Below are positions 1 through 10,536 of a stretch of 64,000 nucleotides of DNA, piece by piece. The translations under genes were made by a program, and so were the position numbers. The notes beneath the pieces are model-generated. The model searched no databases, was not told where the DNA came from, and worked only from the letters and a program-made list of their open reading frames with translations. This stretch comes from Aliagarivorans taiwanensis DSM 22990. Its GTDB lineage: Bacteria > Pseudomonadota > Gammaproteobacteria > Enterobacterales > Celerinatantimonadaceae. The DNA lies in contig NZ_KE386911.1 of the NCBI RefSeq assembly GCF_000429505.1, forward strand, positions 13,044-77,043. The letters are read 5' to 3'. Positions within the stretch are counted from its first letter, which is position 1. Each line of letters opens with the position of its first letter.

Positions 1-5
1 AAATT

Positions 6-81
6 TGGAGCGGCACACGAGGTTCGAACTCGTGACCTCAACCTTGGCAAGGTTGCGCTCTACCAGCTGAGCTAGTGCCGC
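6..81 (-). tRNA. tRNA-Gly (GCC)
   Basis: A complete 76-nt cloverleaf reads on the minus strand. It has acceptor 5' GCGGCAC, anticodon loop TTGCCAA (anticodon GCC), a T-loop with GTTCGAA and an encoded 3' CCA at 6-9. It lies downstream of pgsA on the same strand, as glyW does in E. coli (uvrY-uvrC-pgsA-glyW-cysT-leuZ), so tRNA-Cys and tRNA-Leu genes may follow beyond the left edge. Confidence 0.96.
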
Positions 82-123
82 TTCATTTTGAGCATTACTA
101 ATTCACTGAGGAGTTTGCTGCAA

Positions 124-173
124 CGGCAACCGAGGTTGCGCTACTCTCTATATCCACACTGAGCTAGTGCCGC
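124..173 (-). pseudogene. Decayed partial copy of the tRNA-Gly gene
   Basis: Positions 161-182 repeat exactly the 22 bases at 68-89, which are the 5' acceptor strand and D-arm start of tRNA-Gly plus flank. Further similarity (GGTTGCGCT, CAACC) extends to about 124, but the anticodon stem is altered and the whole T-arm and 3' acceptor half are missing. It looks like the remnant of a tandem tRNA-Gly duplication lying between the promoter and the intact gene, so it would be co-transcribed and then removed. Confidence 0.75.
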
Positions 174-273
174 TTCATTTTGCGAACTGAAAGCTAAGCT
201 TCCCGTTCAAGCAAGAGGTCTTGCTGATACCGAAGAAGCTGGTTTAGCGCCCTGCCCCCTCGATGTGCTGTGC

Positions 274-301
274 ATTGTAGCGGCCTCAGGATTTAGGTCA
301 A
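274..301 (-). promoter_or_regulatory. Sigma-70 promoter of the tRNA-Gly transcript
   Basis: On the minus strand, TTGACC (-35, 296-301) and TACAAT (-10, 274-279) are separated by 16 nt. It is the only good promoter between pgsA and the tRNA, so the tRNA need not depend on pgsA readthrough. Confidence 0.7.
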
Positions 302-365
302 CAGTCTTTTTTAATGTTTTTGACTGTTCGAGTAAAAACTAGCCCGCAACGTTTATTTAGTGCAC

Positions 366-908
366 TTAACGCATTAATACTGGCCAAGCTGCGCGTAAAT
401 AAACCACCATAGACCAAAGAGTTAGGCCCGTTGCCAGCCATAAACTAACCATACCAACGATATGCAGCATTGGGTGTAGCTGAGCGATTAGCACAATTAG
501 CGAGATCATCTGGAAGGTGGTCTTGTACTTGCCGATATTTGACACCGCAACCGTGGAGCGTTTACCCAGTTCTGCCATCCACTCGCGCAGTGCCGAGATG
601 ATCACTTCGCGCGCGACCATCACCACGGCAGGAATGGTTACCCACAAATCTTGATAGTGATGAACCAAGACTACCAGTGCAGTAACAACCATCACTTTAT
701 CGGCCACTGGGTCCAAAAACGCCCCAAATGGGGTGCTTTGCTCTAGTTTGCGCGCCAGATAACCGTCAAGGTAGTCGGTGATTGCCGCCAAACTGAAAAT
801 CAGTGCTGCAGCGATATATGCCCATTCGACAGGAAGATAGAAGGCGATAAGAAAAAACGGAATCAGTACGACTCGGAACAGTGTCAGTATATTTGGGATA
901 TTGTTCAT
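366..908 (-). CDS. pgsA: CDP-diacylglycerol--glycerol-3-phosphate 3-phosphatidyltransferase
   Basis: PgsA makes phosphatidylglycerophosphate from CDP-diacylglycerol and glycerol-3-phosphate, the committed step to phosphatidylglycerol and cardiolipin, in the inner membrane. The 180-aa protein carries the CDP-alcohol phosphotransferase signature: DG at the end of DYLDG, then AR, G and two further aspartates in [11 protein letters not shown] (about residues 43-70). It has several hydrophobic membrane segments and the usual family length. The start is an ATG at 908. It follows uvrC on the same strand with a gap of 46 nt, as in E. coli. Confidence 0.95.
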   Translation of the reverse strand: MNNIPNILTLFRVVLIPFFLIAFYLPVEWAYIAAALIFSLAAITDYLDGYLARKLEQSTPFGAFLDPVADKVMVVTALVVLVHHYQDLWVTIPAVVMVAREVIISALREWMAELGKRSTVAVSNIGKYKTTFQMISLIVLIAQLHPMLHIVGMVSLWLATGLTLWSMVVYLRAAWPVLMR

Positions 909-954
909 AGTGTGTCATTAACAGCATTGATGGCGCTATGGTGCATAAAAACGG

Positions 955-2811
955 CTAGTGATGCAATGCATCATGAATATTGTGCGCCAGTTCATTGCTA
1001 ATCCCTGGCACTTTACTTAACTCCTCCACGCTGGCCTGCTTAACTTGCTGCAAACCGCCCAGATAGCTCAGTAGAGCCTGACGCTTCTTCGGCCCCACTC
1101 CTGGGATCTTTTCTAAACTACTCTGCTGGCGGGCTTTATCGCGGCGGTTTCGATGACCGGTAATCGCAAAACGATGGCTTTCATCGCGAATATGTTGGAT
1201 AAGGTGCAAGGCCTTAGAATCCGAAGGTAGATGCTCTTCCCTGCGGCTCTCGCCGATCAGTAGCGTTTCGAGGCCGGGCTTACGCGTCACACCTTTGGCA
1301 ACGCCGACCAGCAATGGCTGACGCTCCATATCCAGCGATTCAATCACCTTGAAGGCGGCATTCACCTGCCCCTTGCCCCCATCGATAAACAGAATGTCGG
1401 GGATCTTATCGGCTGACTGCTGTTTGCCATAGCGACGCAGCAGCGCTTGTTGCATCGCCGCGTAATCATCACCGCCGGTAATACCTTCGATGTTGAAGCG
1501 GCGATAATCGGTTTTAAGCGGCCCTTCACGGTTGAACACCACGCAAGAGGCCACGGTCAGCTCGCCTTGGGTATGGCTGATATCGAAACACTCCATACGC
1601 TTGATGGGCTGCTGCATATCCAACACGGCTTCTAACTCGGTAATGCGCTGATGCACGGTGCTGCGCTGGGTTAGCTTGGTCTGCAGGGCGTTGTCAGCGT
1701 TGGTATTGGCCAGCGCAACAAAGCGTTGCTTCTCGCCGCGTTTAGGCACGCGTAATGACACGCTCAGCTGCGACTGCTCAGACAGCACGCTGGCAATCGC
1801 GTCCCAATCTTCATCCAGACTTGGCAGTAAGATTTCCTCTACCCGGCTGCTTTGACGCTGCTCTGAGAGGTAGTACTGCAACACAAAGCTGCGCAGCACT
1901 TCTTCTGGTTCAACCTGAGCAGGCACCTTTGGGTAGTAGGAGCGACTGCCCAGCACTTGGCCATCACGGATCATTAGTAGGTGCACTACTGCGACACCGT
2001 TAGAGAAGGCAAAGCCAATCACGTCGCTATGGCCGACGTTGCCAGTTACAAACTGCTGCTCTTGTACGGCGCGCATCGCCTGGATCTGATCGCGCAGCGC
2101 CGCAGCTTTTTCAAAGGCCAGTTCGCTACTGGCTTGCTGCATCTTCTCTACCAGCAGGTTGATCACTTCCTGGCTTTTGCCCTTGAGGAACATTCGCGCC
2201 AGATTGACTTGCTGCTGATAATCGTCGTCACTGATCAAGCCTTTCACACACGGGCCAGAGCAGCGTTTCAACTGATACTGCAAACACGGGCGGGTACGAT
2301 TGGCGTACTCGTTATCACTACATTGGCGAATAGGAAACAAGCGCTGCATCAGGTGCAGGCTTTTGTGTACGGCGCCGCCATTGGGGTACGGACCGAAATA
2401 CTCGCCTTTGGCTCGACGAGGCCCTCGGTGCATACCAATACGCGGGTGCTTATGATCGGTAACCAGAATGTATGGATAGCTTTTGTCGTCGCGCAACAAC
2501 ACGTTGTACTTGGGTAAGTACTTTTTGATCAGGTTGTGTTCGAGGATCAGCGCTTCTGTTTCGGTATGGGTGACCGTTACTTCAATGCGCGCAATTTGGC
2601 TGACTAAGGCGCGGGTTTTCGCGCTGTCGACCCGCTTGCGAAAATAGGAGCTTAAGCGTTTCTTGAGTGACTTCGCCTTGCCGACATAGATAACCTCGTC
2701 GGCGGCGCTATACATGCGATAGACGCCACTTTCTTCGGTCACTCGCTTGAGGAAGGCTTTGCTGTCAAAGCCTTCCGTATCCGCGGAGTCAGGTTGAAGC
2801 GGCTGCGACAT
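955..2811 (-). CDS. uvrC: UvrABC excinuclease subunit C
   Basis: UvrC is the nuclease of nucleotide excision repair. It cuts on both sides of a lesion after UvrB loading. The 618-aa protein shows the domains in order: an N-terminal GIY-YIG nuclease (GVYRMY...[14 protein letters not shown], about 28-58), a cysteine cluster around 180-190 ([13 protein letters not shown]), a UVR motif that binds UvrB (about 205-245), the RNase H-like second nuclease, and C-terminal helix-hairpin-helix motifs ([14 protein letters not shown]). Its ATG shares one base with the uvrY stop codon (TAATG), so the two genes are translationally coupled, as in E. coli. Confidence 0.97.
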   Translation of the reverse strand: MSQPLQPDSADTEGFDSKAFLKRVTEESGVYRMYSAADEVIYVGKAKSLKKRLSSYFRKRVDSAKTRALVSQIARIEVTVTHTETEALILEHNLIKKYLPKYNVLLRDDKSYPYILVTDHKHPRIGMHRGPRRAKGEYFGPYPNGGAVHKSLHLMQRLFPIRQCSDNEYANRTRPCLQYQLKRCSGPCVKGLISDDDYQQQVNLARMFLKGKSQEVINLLVEKMQQASSELAFEKAAALRDQIQAMRAVQEQQFVTGNVGHSDVIGFAFSNGVAVVHLLMIRDGQVLGSRSYYPKVPAQVEPEEVLRSFVLQYYLSEQRQSSRVEEILLPSLDEDWDAIASVLSEQSQLSVSLRVPKRGEKQRFVALANTNADNALQTKLTQRSTVHQRITELEAVLDMQQPIKRMECFDISHTQGELTVASCVVFNREGPLKTDYRRFNIEGITGGDDYAAMQQALLRRYGKQQSADKIPDILFIDGGKGQVNAAFKVIESLDMERQPLLVGVAKGVTRKPGLETLLIGESRREEHLPSDSKALHLIQHIRDESHRFAITGHRNRRDKARQQSSLEKIPGVGPKKRQALLSYLGGLQQVKQASVEELSKVPGISNELAHNIHDALHH

Positions 2812-3455
2812 TACAGTTTTTCGGAATCGATCATTCCGTGGCGGATCGCCAAATGGGTTAGCTCTACGTCGCCTTTAATACTGAGCTTTTCGAACAGGCG
2901 ATAACGGTAGGAGTTAACGGTTTTCGGGCTCAGGCTAAGCTGCTCTGAGATGTCGTTAACCTTCTCACCCCGGGTGATCATCAGCATAATTTGCAGCTCT
3001 CGCTCAGACAGCGCGTCGAAAGGATTCTCTCCCGGCGAGCTAAACTGGCTAAGCGCCATCTGTTGAGCGATCTCCGGTGAGAGATAACGCTGACCCGCAT
3101 TGACGGCACGGATAGCGTTGAGCATCTCTTCAGGTGCCGCGCTCTTGGTCAGGTAGCCACAGGCGCCGGCCTGCATTACCTTGGCGGGGAATGGATTCTC
3201 GGTATGTACGGTGAGTACAATGATTTTGGCATCAGGGTTATAGCGCAGGATCTTGCGGGTGGCTTCTACCCCACCAATACCGGGCATGTTCATATCCATC
3301 AGAATGACGCTGGCTTGGTTCTGACGACACCATTGCACCGCTTCTTCGCCACTCTGTGCTTCACCGATAACTTTAAAGCCTCTTACGTCCTCTAATATGC
3401 GTCGAATTCCTTTACGAACAAGCTCATGGTCATCAACCAGAAAGACATTAATCAA
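2811..3455 (-). CDS. uvrY: Response regulator UvrY (GacA/VarA family)
   Basis: UvrY is the response regulator of the BarA/UvrY (GacS/GacA) two-component system. In relatives it activates the CsrA-antagonising small RNAs and so controls carbon flux, motility and biofilm. The 214-aa protein has a receiver domain with D8/D9, the phospho-acceptor Asp54 (LMDMNMPG) and a conserved lysine near 104. A LuxR-type helix-turn-helix follows in the C-terminal 65 residues ([29 protein letters not shown]). It heads the uvrY-uvrC unit. The BarA kinase gene is not in this window. Confidence 0.95.
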   Translation of the reverse strand: MINVFLVDDHELVRKGIRRILEDVRGFKVIGEAQSGEEAVQWCRQNQASVILMDMNMPGIGGVEATRKILRYNPDAKIIVLTVHTENPFPAKVMQAGACGYLTKSAAPEEMLNAIRAVNAGQRYLSPEIAQQMALSQFSSPGENPFDALSERELQIMLMITRGEKVNDISEQLSLSPKTVNSYRYRLFEKLSIKGDVELTHLAIRHGMIDSEKL

Positions 3456-3629
3456 AGGGTATACTCCAGGCTGTTGGAAACATCGTTAGTTGAGCAGTTG
3501 CGCAACCAGAAAACTTTATATCCCAACGATATAAAAAAGAAAAGTATTTACCACTGATAATGTTAGTCGAATTAGTAGGAAAAGAGTCTAAAAGCGAAGT
3601 ACCTACCAACGCAGGCAAAAACAAGACAT

Positions 3630-3657
3630 AAAAAAAACCGAGCTAGAGGCTCGGTTT
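3630..3657 (-). terminator. Intrinsic terminator after tRNA-Ser
   Basis: A 9-bp stem (AAACCGAGC / GCTCGGTTT) with a TAGAG loop is followed on the minus strand by a run of T (A-run 3630-3637 on the plus strand). It sits just past the tRNA-Ser 3' end. Confidence 0.85.
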
Positions 3658-3663
3658 AGTAGA

Positions 3664-3754
3664 TGGCGGAGGGGGAGAGATTTGAACTCTCGGTGAGCTA
3701 TTAACCCACGCCGGTTTTCAAGACCGGTGCATTCGACCACTCTGCCACCCCTCC
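3664..3754 (-). tRNA. tRNA-Ser (UGA)
   Basis: A 91-nt class II tRNA reads on the minus strand. It has acceptor GGAGGGG/CCCCTCC, discriminator G, encoded CCA (3664-3666), anticodon loop with TGA (CTTGAAAA) and a long variable arm typical of tRNA-Ser. The T-loop is TTCAAAT. Confidence 0.96.
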
Positions 3755-3769
3755 GCAGAAGACGGGCGC

Positions 3770-3798
3770 ATAATACTGAGCGATTTGCTGCTTGTAAA
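3770..3798 (-). promoter_or_regulatory. Promoter of tRNA-Ser
   Basis: On the minus strand, TTTACA (3793-3798), a 17-nt spacer and TATTAT (3770-3775) are followed by a GC-rich discriminator (GCGCCCG). A GC-rich discriminator is typical of stringently controlled stable-RNA promoters. Confidence 0.75.
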
Positions 3799-3884
3799 CA
3801 GTTAAATCGTCAAACTGTGTTGTTTGCTTGTTTGCCGATCAATCTGTGTGTTTTCAGTGCTCTACCGCTTGGTTAAGCAAATGC

Positions 3885-3915
3885 AAAAAGGGCTCGCCGT
3901 AGCGAGCCCTTTTTT
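3885..3915 (-). terminator. Bidirectional terminator after gltD
   Basis: A long stem (AAAAAGGGCTCGC / GCGAGCCCTTTTT) with a CGTA loop has A-runs and T-runs on both sides. It can terminate gltBD on the minus strand and any plus-strand transcript. Confidence 0.88.
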
Positions 3916-3934
3916 GTTTCAACAAGCGTTTCAC

Positions 3935-5425
3935 TTAGCGAGGCAGGTAGCTCTTACCCATCAAGAAGGTGTCGATGGCTTGTGCAGCACCACGGCCTTC
4001 GTTGATTGCCCACACGATCAGGCTCTGTCCACGACGGGCATCACCCGCAGCAAACACGCCTTTCGCGCTTGTGGCGTACTCACCGTATTCAGCTTTCGCG
4101 TTGCTGCGTGCATCTTTCTCTACACCCAACTCGTCGATGATTGCCGCCTCTGGACCTAAGAAGCCCATTGCCAGCAACACCAGGTCGGCCTTGATAACTT
4201 CTTCGCTGCCCGGTACTGGCTGAGGCACCATTTGACCTGAAGCGTTCTTGGTCCACTCGATTTTCACGGTGTGAACGGCAGTCACTTGGCCTTGCTCGTT
4301 GCCTTCCAGCTTCTGCGTCATTACCAGGTAGCGACGTGGATCTTCGCCTTGAATGGCGATAGCTTCGTCTTGACCGTAGTCACGCTTAAGGGTGCGCTTA
4401 AACTCGGGCCATGGGTTATCAGACGCCCGCTCTTCCGGAGGCTGAGGCATAATCTCAAGCTGTGTTACCTGAGCACACTTATGGCGCAGCGAGGTACCCA
4501 CACAGTCGGTGCCGGTATCACCACCACCGATAACCACCACATGCTTGTCTTTCGCGCTGATGTAGTTGCCATCTTCCAGGTTGCTGTCCAGTAAGCTCTT
4601 GGTGTTTTTGCCCAAGAACTCCATGGCGAAGTGCACGCCTTCAAGCTGGCGGCCTTCCACTGGCAGATCGCGCGGCACGGTTGCACCGGTCGCGATTAGC
4701 AGCGCGTCGTAGTCATCGTTTAGACGCGTCACTGAGATGTCTTTACCCACTTCAACGCCAGTCTTGAACTCAATGCCCTCTTCGCGCATCAGGTCGATAC
4801 GGCGCTCAACGATCTCTTTCTGCAGCTTCATGTTCGGAATACCGTACATCAGCAGGCCACCGATACGGTCGGCACGCTCGTATACTGTTACCTTGTGACC
4901 AGCAGAGTTAAGCTGCGCAGCGGCGGCCAGGCCGGCGGGGCCTGAACCGACAACAGCGACCTTTTTACCAGTGCGGGTTTTCGGCGGATTGGCCTTCACC
5001 CAGCCCTCTTTAAAGGCGCGCTCGATGATGTTGTACTCTTGGTTCTTAATGGCCACCGGTGGCGCATTGATCCCCAGAACACACGAGTCTTCACACGGCG
5101 CAGGACAAACCCGGCCAGTGAACTCTGGGAAGTTATTGGTCTTGTGCAGACGGTCGATGGCATCTTGCCAGCGGCCGCGATACACCAAGTCATTCCACTC
5201 AGGGATCAGGTTGTTAATCGGACAACCGGCTACCCGAGGGGCGACCGATGAGTCACCGGAGTGACAGAACGGGATACCACAGTCCATGCAGCGTGATGCC
5301 TGGTCCTTGGTAGCCTGTTCACTCATTGGGCTTTTTACTTCTAGCCAATCAATTAGACGCTCAGCCGGATCTCGGTCCGCAGCCAGCTTCCTTTCTATCT
5401 CTAAAAATCCAGTTGGATTAGCCAT
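3935..5425 (-). CDS. gltD: Glutamate synthase (NADPH) small subunit
   Basis: GltD oxidises NADPH and passes electrons through FAD and Fe-S centres to GltB for glutamate formation. The 496-aa protein has an N-terminal ferredoxin-like region with clustered cysteines (CMDCGIPFC about 46-54; CPAPCEDSC about 107-115). An FAD Rossmann motif follows ([12 protein letters not shown] about 154-165), then a second NADPH-binding motif ([11 protein letters not shown]) near 297. It is the second gene of gltBD, 9 bp after gltB, and is followed by a strong terminator. Confidence 0.95.
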   Translation of the reverse strand: MANPTGFLEIERKLAADRDPAERLIDWLEVKSPMSEQATKDQASRCMDCGIPFCHSGDSSVAPRVAGCPINNLIPEWNDLVYRGRWQDAIDRLHKTNNFPEFTGRVCPAPCEDSCVLGINAPPVAIKNQEYNIIERAFKEGWVKANPPKTRTGKKVAVVGSGPAGLAAAAQLNSAGHKVTVYERADRIGGLLMYGIPNMKLQKEIVERRIDLMREEGIEFKTGVEVGKDISVTRLNDDYDALLIATGATVPRDLPVEGRQLEGVHFAMEFLGKNTKSLLDSNLEDGNYISAKDKHVVVIGGGDTGTDCVGTSLRHKCAQVTQLEIMPQPPEERASDNPWPEFKRTLKRDYGQDEAIAIQGEDPRRYLVMTQKLEGNEQGQVTAVHTVKIEWTKNASGQMVPQPVPGSEEVIKADLVLLAMGFLGPEAAIIDELGVEKDARSNAKAEYGEYATSAKGVFAAGDARRGQSLIVWAINEGRGAAQAIDTFLMGKSYLPR

Positions 5426-5434
5426 TTCTCTCTC

Positions 5435-8400
5435 CTAAACTGTCGCTGGCTTGGCAGCTTTGGCCGCTTCTTTCGCTTCGTTGACTTTGGCAAGGTGCAT
5501 ATCAAATGCCGCTACCGCAATATCGTAGTCATTGTCGTACTGACCAGACTCACGCGCTTGCTTCATGTAACCCTGCATGCGCTCGTAGTCAGTCGGCATA
5601 ACACGTACGAACTGCTTAACCGCTACCTGCCAATCATCCAACAGCTCTTTAGCCACGTCAGATTCGGTGTTCTGATAGTGTTTCTCGATAAGCGCTTTCA
5701 GCTCTGAGGCTTCCTGCTCATCGTCGATTCCGCCTAGGCGCACCATCTCCATGTTGCAACGCTCAGCGAACTTGCCGCTGCGATCCAGTACGTAAGCAAC
5801 ACCGCCTGACATACCGGCAGCGAAGTTACGACCGGTCTCACCCAGGATGACGGCTTTACCACCGGTCATGTATTCACAGCCATGGTCGCCCACGCCTTCA
5901 ACAACCGCAGTCACACCAGAGTTGCGTACACAGAAACGCTCACCTGCGATACCTCGGATAAAGGCTTCACCCGAGGTGCCGCCGAAGAAGGCCACGTTAC
6001 CAATGATGATGTTATCGCGCGCGGCGAATGGTGCTTGTTTAGCTGGGTAAACAACTAGCTTGGCACCTGACAGGCCTTTACCGAAGTAGTCGTTGGCATC
6101 GCCTTCAAGCTCGAAGCTCACGCCTTTAGCGGCGAAGGCTGCGAAGCTTTGACCGGCACTACCATCGAACTTCACTTTTATGGTGTCTTCAGCCAAACCC
6201 TCTGCGCCGTAGCGCTTGGATACTTCGTTCGACACCATGGTACCAACGCTTCGGTTAGTGTTAATGATGTCGTAGCTCAGCGATACCGGCTTGGCCGACT
6301 CGAGGGCTTCGCTGGCATCTTTGATTAGCTGTCGGTCCACGATATCGTGGATCAGGTGTTGCTGCTCGCTGCTACAGTAGTTGGTTTCGCCTTCGCCCAG
6401 AGGCTCCTTGAACAGGATTGGCGATAGGTTAACGCTCTTCTGCTTAGACGTTTCCAGATCTTCACGTGGTGACAGACACTGAACCTGGCCAACCATCTCG
6501 TTGATGCTACGGAAGCCCAGCTCAGCCATAATCTCACGCAGACCTTCAGCCAGCATGGTGAAGAAGTTCACCACGTGATCTACCTGACCTTTGTAGCGCT
6601 CACGCAGGCGACGGTCTTGGGTCGCGATACCCACAGGACAAGTGTTCAAGTGACACTTACGCATCATGGTACAACCTTCTACCACCAAGGCAGCGGTTGC
6701 TACGCCCCACTCTTCCGCACCTAGCAGGGTTGCGATAGCAAGGTCGCGCGGAGTCTTCATCTGACCGTCGGCTTGAACCACGATACGCGAGCGCAGGCGG
6801 TTCTTAATCAGGGTTTGGTTGGTTTCAGCCAGCCCCAGCTCCCACGGCAGACCCGCGTGCTTAATCGAACTCAGTGGCGATGCACCGGTACCACCATCGT
6901 GGCCAGCAATCAGTACCACGTCGGCATAGCCCTTACATACGCCCGATGCGATGGTGCCAACACCCGCCTCAGATACCAACTTCACGTTGATACGCGCGTC
7001 GCGGTTAGCGTTCTTCAGGTCATAAATAAGCTGCGCCAAATCTTCAATCGAGTAGATATCGTGGTGCGGCGGAGGTGAAATCAAGCCTACACCCGGAGTA
7101 GAACCACGGGTCTTACCGATCCATGCATCTACTTTATCACCGGGCAGCTGACCACCTTCACCGGGCTTCGCGCCCTGGGCCATCTTAATCTGCAGCTCTT
7201 CGGCATTCGCCAAGTAGTGGCTGGTTACACCGAAACGACCAGAGGCGACCTGCTTGATCTTGGAGAGCATCGAGTCGCCATTTTCCATCTTCTCGAAACG
7301 GATTGGATCCTCACCGCCCTCACCCGAGTTGGACTTACCGCCAATGCGGTTCATCGCAATCGCCAAGGTGGTGTGCGCTTCCCAAGAGATCGAACCGAAG
7401 CTCATCGCACCGGTAGCGAAACGCTTCATGATATCATCGGCAGATTCCACTTCGCTCAGCGGAATGCTTGGGCGATCGGAGTTGAACTTCAGCAAGCCAC
7501 GCAGGGTGTACGACTCTTTGGCTTGGTTATCAACGTGCCGCGCATAGTCTTTGAACACGTCGTAGTTGTTGGTGCTACTGGCGTGTTGCAGCAAACGAAT
7601 GGTGTTCGGGTTGAACAGGTGACGCTCGCCATCTTTACGCCATGCGTATTCACCGCCAGATTTAAGCAGCAAATCACCGAATGGGTTGTCATCGGTTGGG
7701 AAGCCTTCACGGTGGCGTGCCAGTGCTTCGCCAGCGATGTCATTCAGGCTCAAGCCTTCCACACGGCTTACGGTGCCGGTGAAGTATTTATCAACCACTT
7801 CTTGGTTGATACCCAGCGCTTCGAAGATCTGCGCACCTTGGTAGGATTGCAGGGTTGAGATACCCATCTTCGAGAAAATCTTCAACAAACCGCTGCCAAT
7901 ACCCTTGGTGTACTTGGCGATCACCTGATCATTGCTCAGATCAGTGCTCAAGATACCTTGGTCGCGCATGTCGAACAGGGTTTCGATGGCCAAGTACGGG
8001 TTAACCGCGGCTGCGCCAAAGCCCAATACAGTGGCAAAGTGGTGCGTTTCGCGGATATCGCCAGACTCAACGATAATATCGGCTTGCGCACGGATACCTT
8101 CGCGGATCAGGTAGTGGTGAACCGCTGCAGTGGCCAGCACAGATGGGATCGCCGCATGATCATTGTCGACCTTACGGTCACTCAGGATGATGATAGAGAA
8201 ACCATCTTCGATGTAGTCTTTGGCGTGACGGCAGATGCGCTCCAACGCCTTCTCCAACTCGCCTTCTTTGCCATTGGCCTGGAAGGTGGTGTGGATAGTG
8301 GCCGCCTGGAAGTGGTTTTGATCCACATGGCGCAGTTTGGCCAACTGCTCGTTGGTCAGCAGCGGCTGTTTGATCTCGACCTTACGACAATGAAGTGCAG

Positions 8401-10072
8401 TCTCTTCCAGCAGGTTCAAGTCGGCGCCCACGTAGGTGCGCAGCGACATCACCATCTCTTCACGGATAGGGTCGATTGGCGGGTTAGTTACCTGGGCAAA
8501 CAACTGCTTGAAGTAGTGGCTGAGGTGCGGGTTCTGCTGTGACAGAATCGCCAATGGCGTATCGGTACCCATTGCCCCCAGCGGCTCTTTACCGCCATTT
8601 ACCATCGGTTTAAGGATGGCGTTAATGTCTTCTTGGCTGTAACCGAAGGCCTTTTGGCGCTTCTCCAAGCTGTGCTGGGTGGCAAAGCGGTCATTACCGG
8701 AAGGCAGTGGAAGCTCATCCAGAACAATCTTGTTGTTCTCAACCCAATCGCCATAAGGCTGGCTTGAACATACGCGTTGCTTCACTTCATCATCGGCGAT
8801 GATGCGACCTTCTTCTAGGTCAGCAATAAAGATCTTACCGGGCTGCAAGCGGCCTTTCTGCACCACTTTACTTTGGTCAACAACCAAGGCGCCGGTTTCA
8901 GAGCCCATTACCACCAAGCCATCGTCGGTTACCAGGTAGCGCGAAGGACGCAGACCGTTACGGTCTAGGGTGGCGCCAATCTTTTTACCGTCGGTGAACG
9001 AGATAGACGCTGGACCATCCCACGGCTCCATTACACACGAGTAGTACTCGTAGAAGGCGCGCTTAACTGGATCCATGTCGTCCTGGGTTTGCCATGCCTC
9101 TGGCACAACCATCATCATCACCTGCTCTAACGGGCGACCGCTCATTACCAACAGCTCAACACACATATCGAGGTTGGCCGAGTCAGAGCGCGACAGGTCA
9201 CACACCGGGTAGATCATCTCCAACTCTTCTTTAGAGAAGTTGATGTTGGCAAACAGCGCTTCGCGGGCGCGCATCCAGTTTACGTTGCCTTTCACGGTGT
9301 TAATTTCGCCGTTGTGGGCAATATAGCGGAATGGCTGAGCCAAACGCCAAGCTGGGAAAGTGTTGGTAGAAAAACGCGAGTGGAACATCGCAATCGCCGA
9401 CACGACTCGCTCTTCTTGCAGGTCTAAGTAGTACTTACGTACCTGCGCGGTAGTTAGCTGACCTTTGTATACGATGGTGCGCGATGACATAGAAGAGATA
9501 TAGAAGTCTTCGTCAACGCCGCTCACGGTGGCATCGGCCAAATGCAGGGTATATTTGCGCAGAACAAACAGCTTACGCTCGAACACTTGCTGCTCAAGAT
9601 TGGCTGGCTTGGCAATAAACACCTGCTCGATTTGTGGTTCGTTGTCCAGTGAGGCTTGCCCCAAGCTGCTGTTATCTTTTGGCACCAAACGGTAACCCAA
9701 CAGTTTAAGCCCAAGCTTTTCAATGTTGCGGTTCAGAATCGAGCGACACTCATCACGCAGTGACGCGTCGCTTGGGAAGAACACCATACCCACGCCATAA
9801 TCGCCGGGCTGTGGCAGGTTAATGCCATTCTTGCTGGTTTCTTCTTTAAAGAATTCATGAGGAAGTTGGATCAGAATACCCGCGCCGTCGCCGCTGTCGA
9901 CGTCGCAACCGGTTCCACCCCGGTGTTCCATGCAGGTGAGCATAGTCAGGGCATTTTCAATTACATCATGGCTCTTGCGCCCTTTCAGGTGCGCAACAAA
10001 GCCGATGCCGCAGCTATCGTGCTCGAAGTCTGGCCTGTATAGGCCCTGATGGTGTTGAGTTGTGTTTGTCAT
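5435..10072 (-). CDS. gltB: Glutamate synthase large subunit
   Basis: GltB takes the amide nitrogen of glutamine (glutaminase site), channels the ammonia and aminates 2-oxoglutarate to give two glutamates. At 1545 aa it is family-sized. A class II glutaminase domain begins at Cys21 (DSCGIGF), implying removal of a 20-residue propeptide so that Cys becomes the N-terminal nucleophile. The central and FMN-binding synthase domains follow, with the iron-sulfur cysteines in CHLNTCPVGIATQ (about residue 1130), and a C-terminal beta-helix of G-rich repeats (residues ~1300-1480). Large antisense reading frames lie inside it and are not genes. Confidence 0.97.
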   Translation of the reverse strand: MTNTTQHHQGLYRPDFEHDSCGIGFVAHLKGRKSHDVIENALTMLTCMEHRGGTGCDVDSGDGAGILIQLPHEFFKEETSKNGINLPQPGDYGVGMVFFPSDASLRDECRSILNRNIEKLGLKLLGYRLVPKDNSSLGQASLDNEPQIEQVFIAKPANLEQQVFERKLFVLRKYTLHLADATVSGVDEDFYISSMSSRTIVYKGQLTTAQVRKYYLDLQEERVVSAIAMFHSRFSTNTFPAWRLAQPFRYIAHNGEINTVKGNVNWMRAREALFANINFSKEELEMIYPVCDLSRSDSANLDMCVELLVMSGRPLEQVMMMVVPEAWQTQDDMDPVKRAFYEYYSCVMEPWDGPASISFTDGKKIGATLDRNGLRPSRYLVTDDGLVVMGSETGALVVDQSKVVQKGRLQPGKIFIADLEEGRIIADDEVKQRVCSSQPYGDWVENNKIVLDELPLPSGNDRFATQHSLEKRQKAFGYSQEDINAILKPMVNGGKEPLGAMGTDTPLAILSQQNPHLSHYFKQLFAQVTNPPIDPIREEMVMSLRTYVGADLNLLEETALHCRKVEIKQPLLTNEQLAKLRHVDQNHFQAATIHTTFQANGKEGELEKALERICRHAKDYIEDGFSIIILSDRKVDNDHAAIPSVLATAAVHHYLIREGIRAQADIIVESGDIRETHHFATVLGFGAAAVNPYLAIETLFDMRDQGILSTDLSNDQVIAKYTKGIGSGLLKIFSKMGISTLQSYQGAQIFEALGINQEVVDKYFTGTVSRVEGLSLNDIAGEALARHREGFPTDDNPFGDLLLKSGGEYAWRKDGERHLFNPNTIRLLQHASSTNNYDVFKDYARHVDNQAKESYTLRGLLKFNSDRPSIPLSEVESADDIMKRFATGAMSFGSISWEAHTTLAIAMNRIGGKSNSGEGGEDPIRFEKMENGDSMLSKIKQVASGRFGVTSHYLANAEELQIKMAQGAKPGEGGQLPGDKVDAWIGKTRGSTPGVGLISPPPHHDIYSIEDLAQLIYDLKNANRDARINVKLVSEAGVGTIASGVCKGYADVVLIAGHDGGTGASPLSSIKHAGLPWELGLAETNQTLIKNRLRSRIVVQADGQMKTPRDLAIATLLGAEEWGVATAALVVEGCTMMRKCHLNTCPVGIATQDRRLRERYKGQVDHVVNFFTMLAEGLREIMAELGFRSINEMVGQVQCLSPREDLETSKQKSVNLSPILFKEPLGEGETNYCSSEQQHLIHDIVDRQLIKDASEALESAKPVSLSYDIINTNRSVGTMVSNEVSKRYGAEGLAEDTIKVKFDGSAGQSFAAFAAKGVSFELEGDANDYFGKGLSGAKLVVYPAKQAPFAARDNIIIGNVAFFGGTSGEAFIRGIAGERFCVRNSGVTAVVEGVGDHGCEYMTGGKAVILGETGRNFAAGMSGGVAYVLDRSGKFAERCNMEMVRLGGIDDEQEASELKALIEKHYQNTESDVAKELLDDWQVAVKQFVRVMPTDYERMQGYMKQARESGQYDNDYDIAVAAFDMHLAKVNEAKEAAKAAKPATV

Positions 10073-10494
10073 CCAGTAATTCCTATTTACTGCTACTTTG
10101 GGCGTTCCTAACCGCTAGTGCTATTCATCCCAAAGCACGTTTAGTTCTCGCTGGGAGTGACCACCTTTATTAATGGTGGCATTACCGCAGATTGTTAGTC
10201 GAATACTCTGCTTTCCCTTGATTTTCCAGTATCTACCAGCAGAAGCTTTGTCGCTTTTTCGGCAGACCGAAAGGACACCTTACCACAGGTAGAAAGTAAA
10301 TTTCACACTTGACAGATAATTTAGTTAAATAATTAACTGTCGTTATGCGAAATATTGACCATATATGCCTAATATCTCAGTATTTTTGCAAATTGATGCA
10401 CCATCTAAACTACTTAACTATCGCCAACGACACGTAAGTAATTAAATGACGAAAGTTTTACTCATTGGTAAGTCATTTTGCGGCGTTCAGGCAG
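10073..10494. other. gltB upstream region, no gene
   Basis: This 420-bp AT-rich stretch must hold the gltBD promoter. Two inverted repeats are visible: AGTTAA-ATAA-TTAACT at 10323-10338 and CCACC/GGTGG around a 9-nt loop at 10162-10180. I could not assign the promoter or a regulator, and saw no coding frame of note. Confidence 0.5.
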
Positions 10495-10518
10495 AAAAAA
10501 GCCGGGCAAAAGCCCGGC
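10495..10518 (-). terminator. Terminator after ppaC
   Basis: The perfect stem GCCGGGC-AAAA-GCCCGGC (10501-10518) is followed by six T on the minus strand. It lies just downstream of the ppaC stop codon. Confidence 0.9.
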
Positions 10519-10536
10519 TCATCAAACCCTACTCGC

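Noticed and set aside
1981-2517. 178-codon plus-strand frame inside uvrC
   Set aside because: It is a shadow of the conserved uvrC coding sequence.
7217-8542. Long plus-strand reading frames of 194-213 codons inside gltB
   Set aside because: They lie wholly antisense to a well-conserved gltB and have shadow-like composition (rich in Val, Arg, Gln). They have no ribosome site or family match.
10153-10340. Possible regulatory RNA before gltB
   Set aside because: Two modest inverted repeats only, with no conserved riboswitch blocks. They are reported as part of the upstream region, not as a finding.
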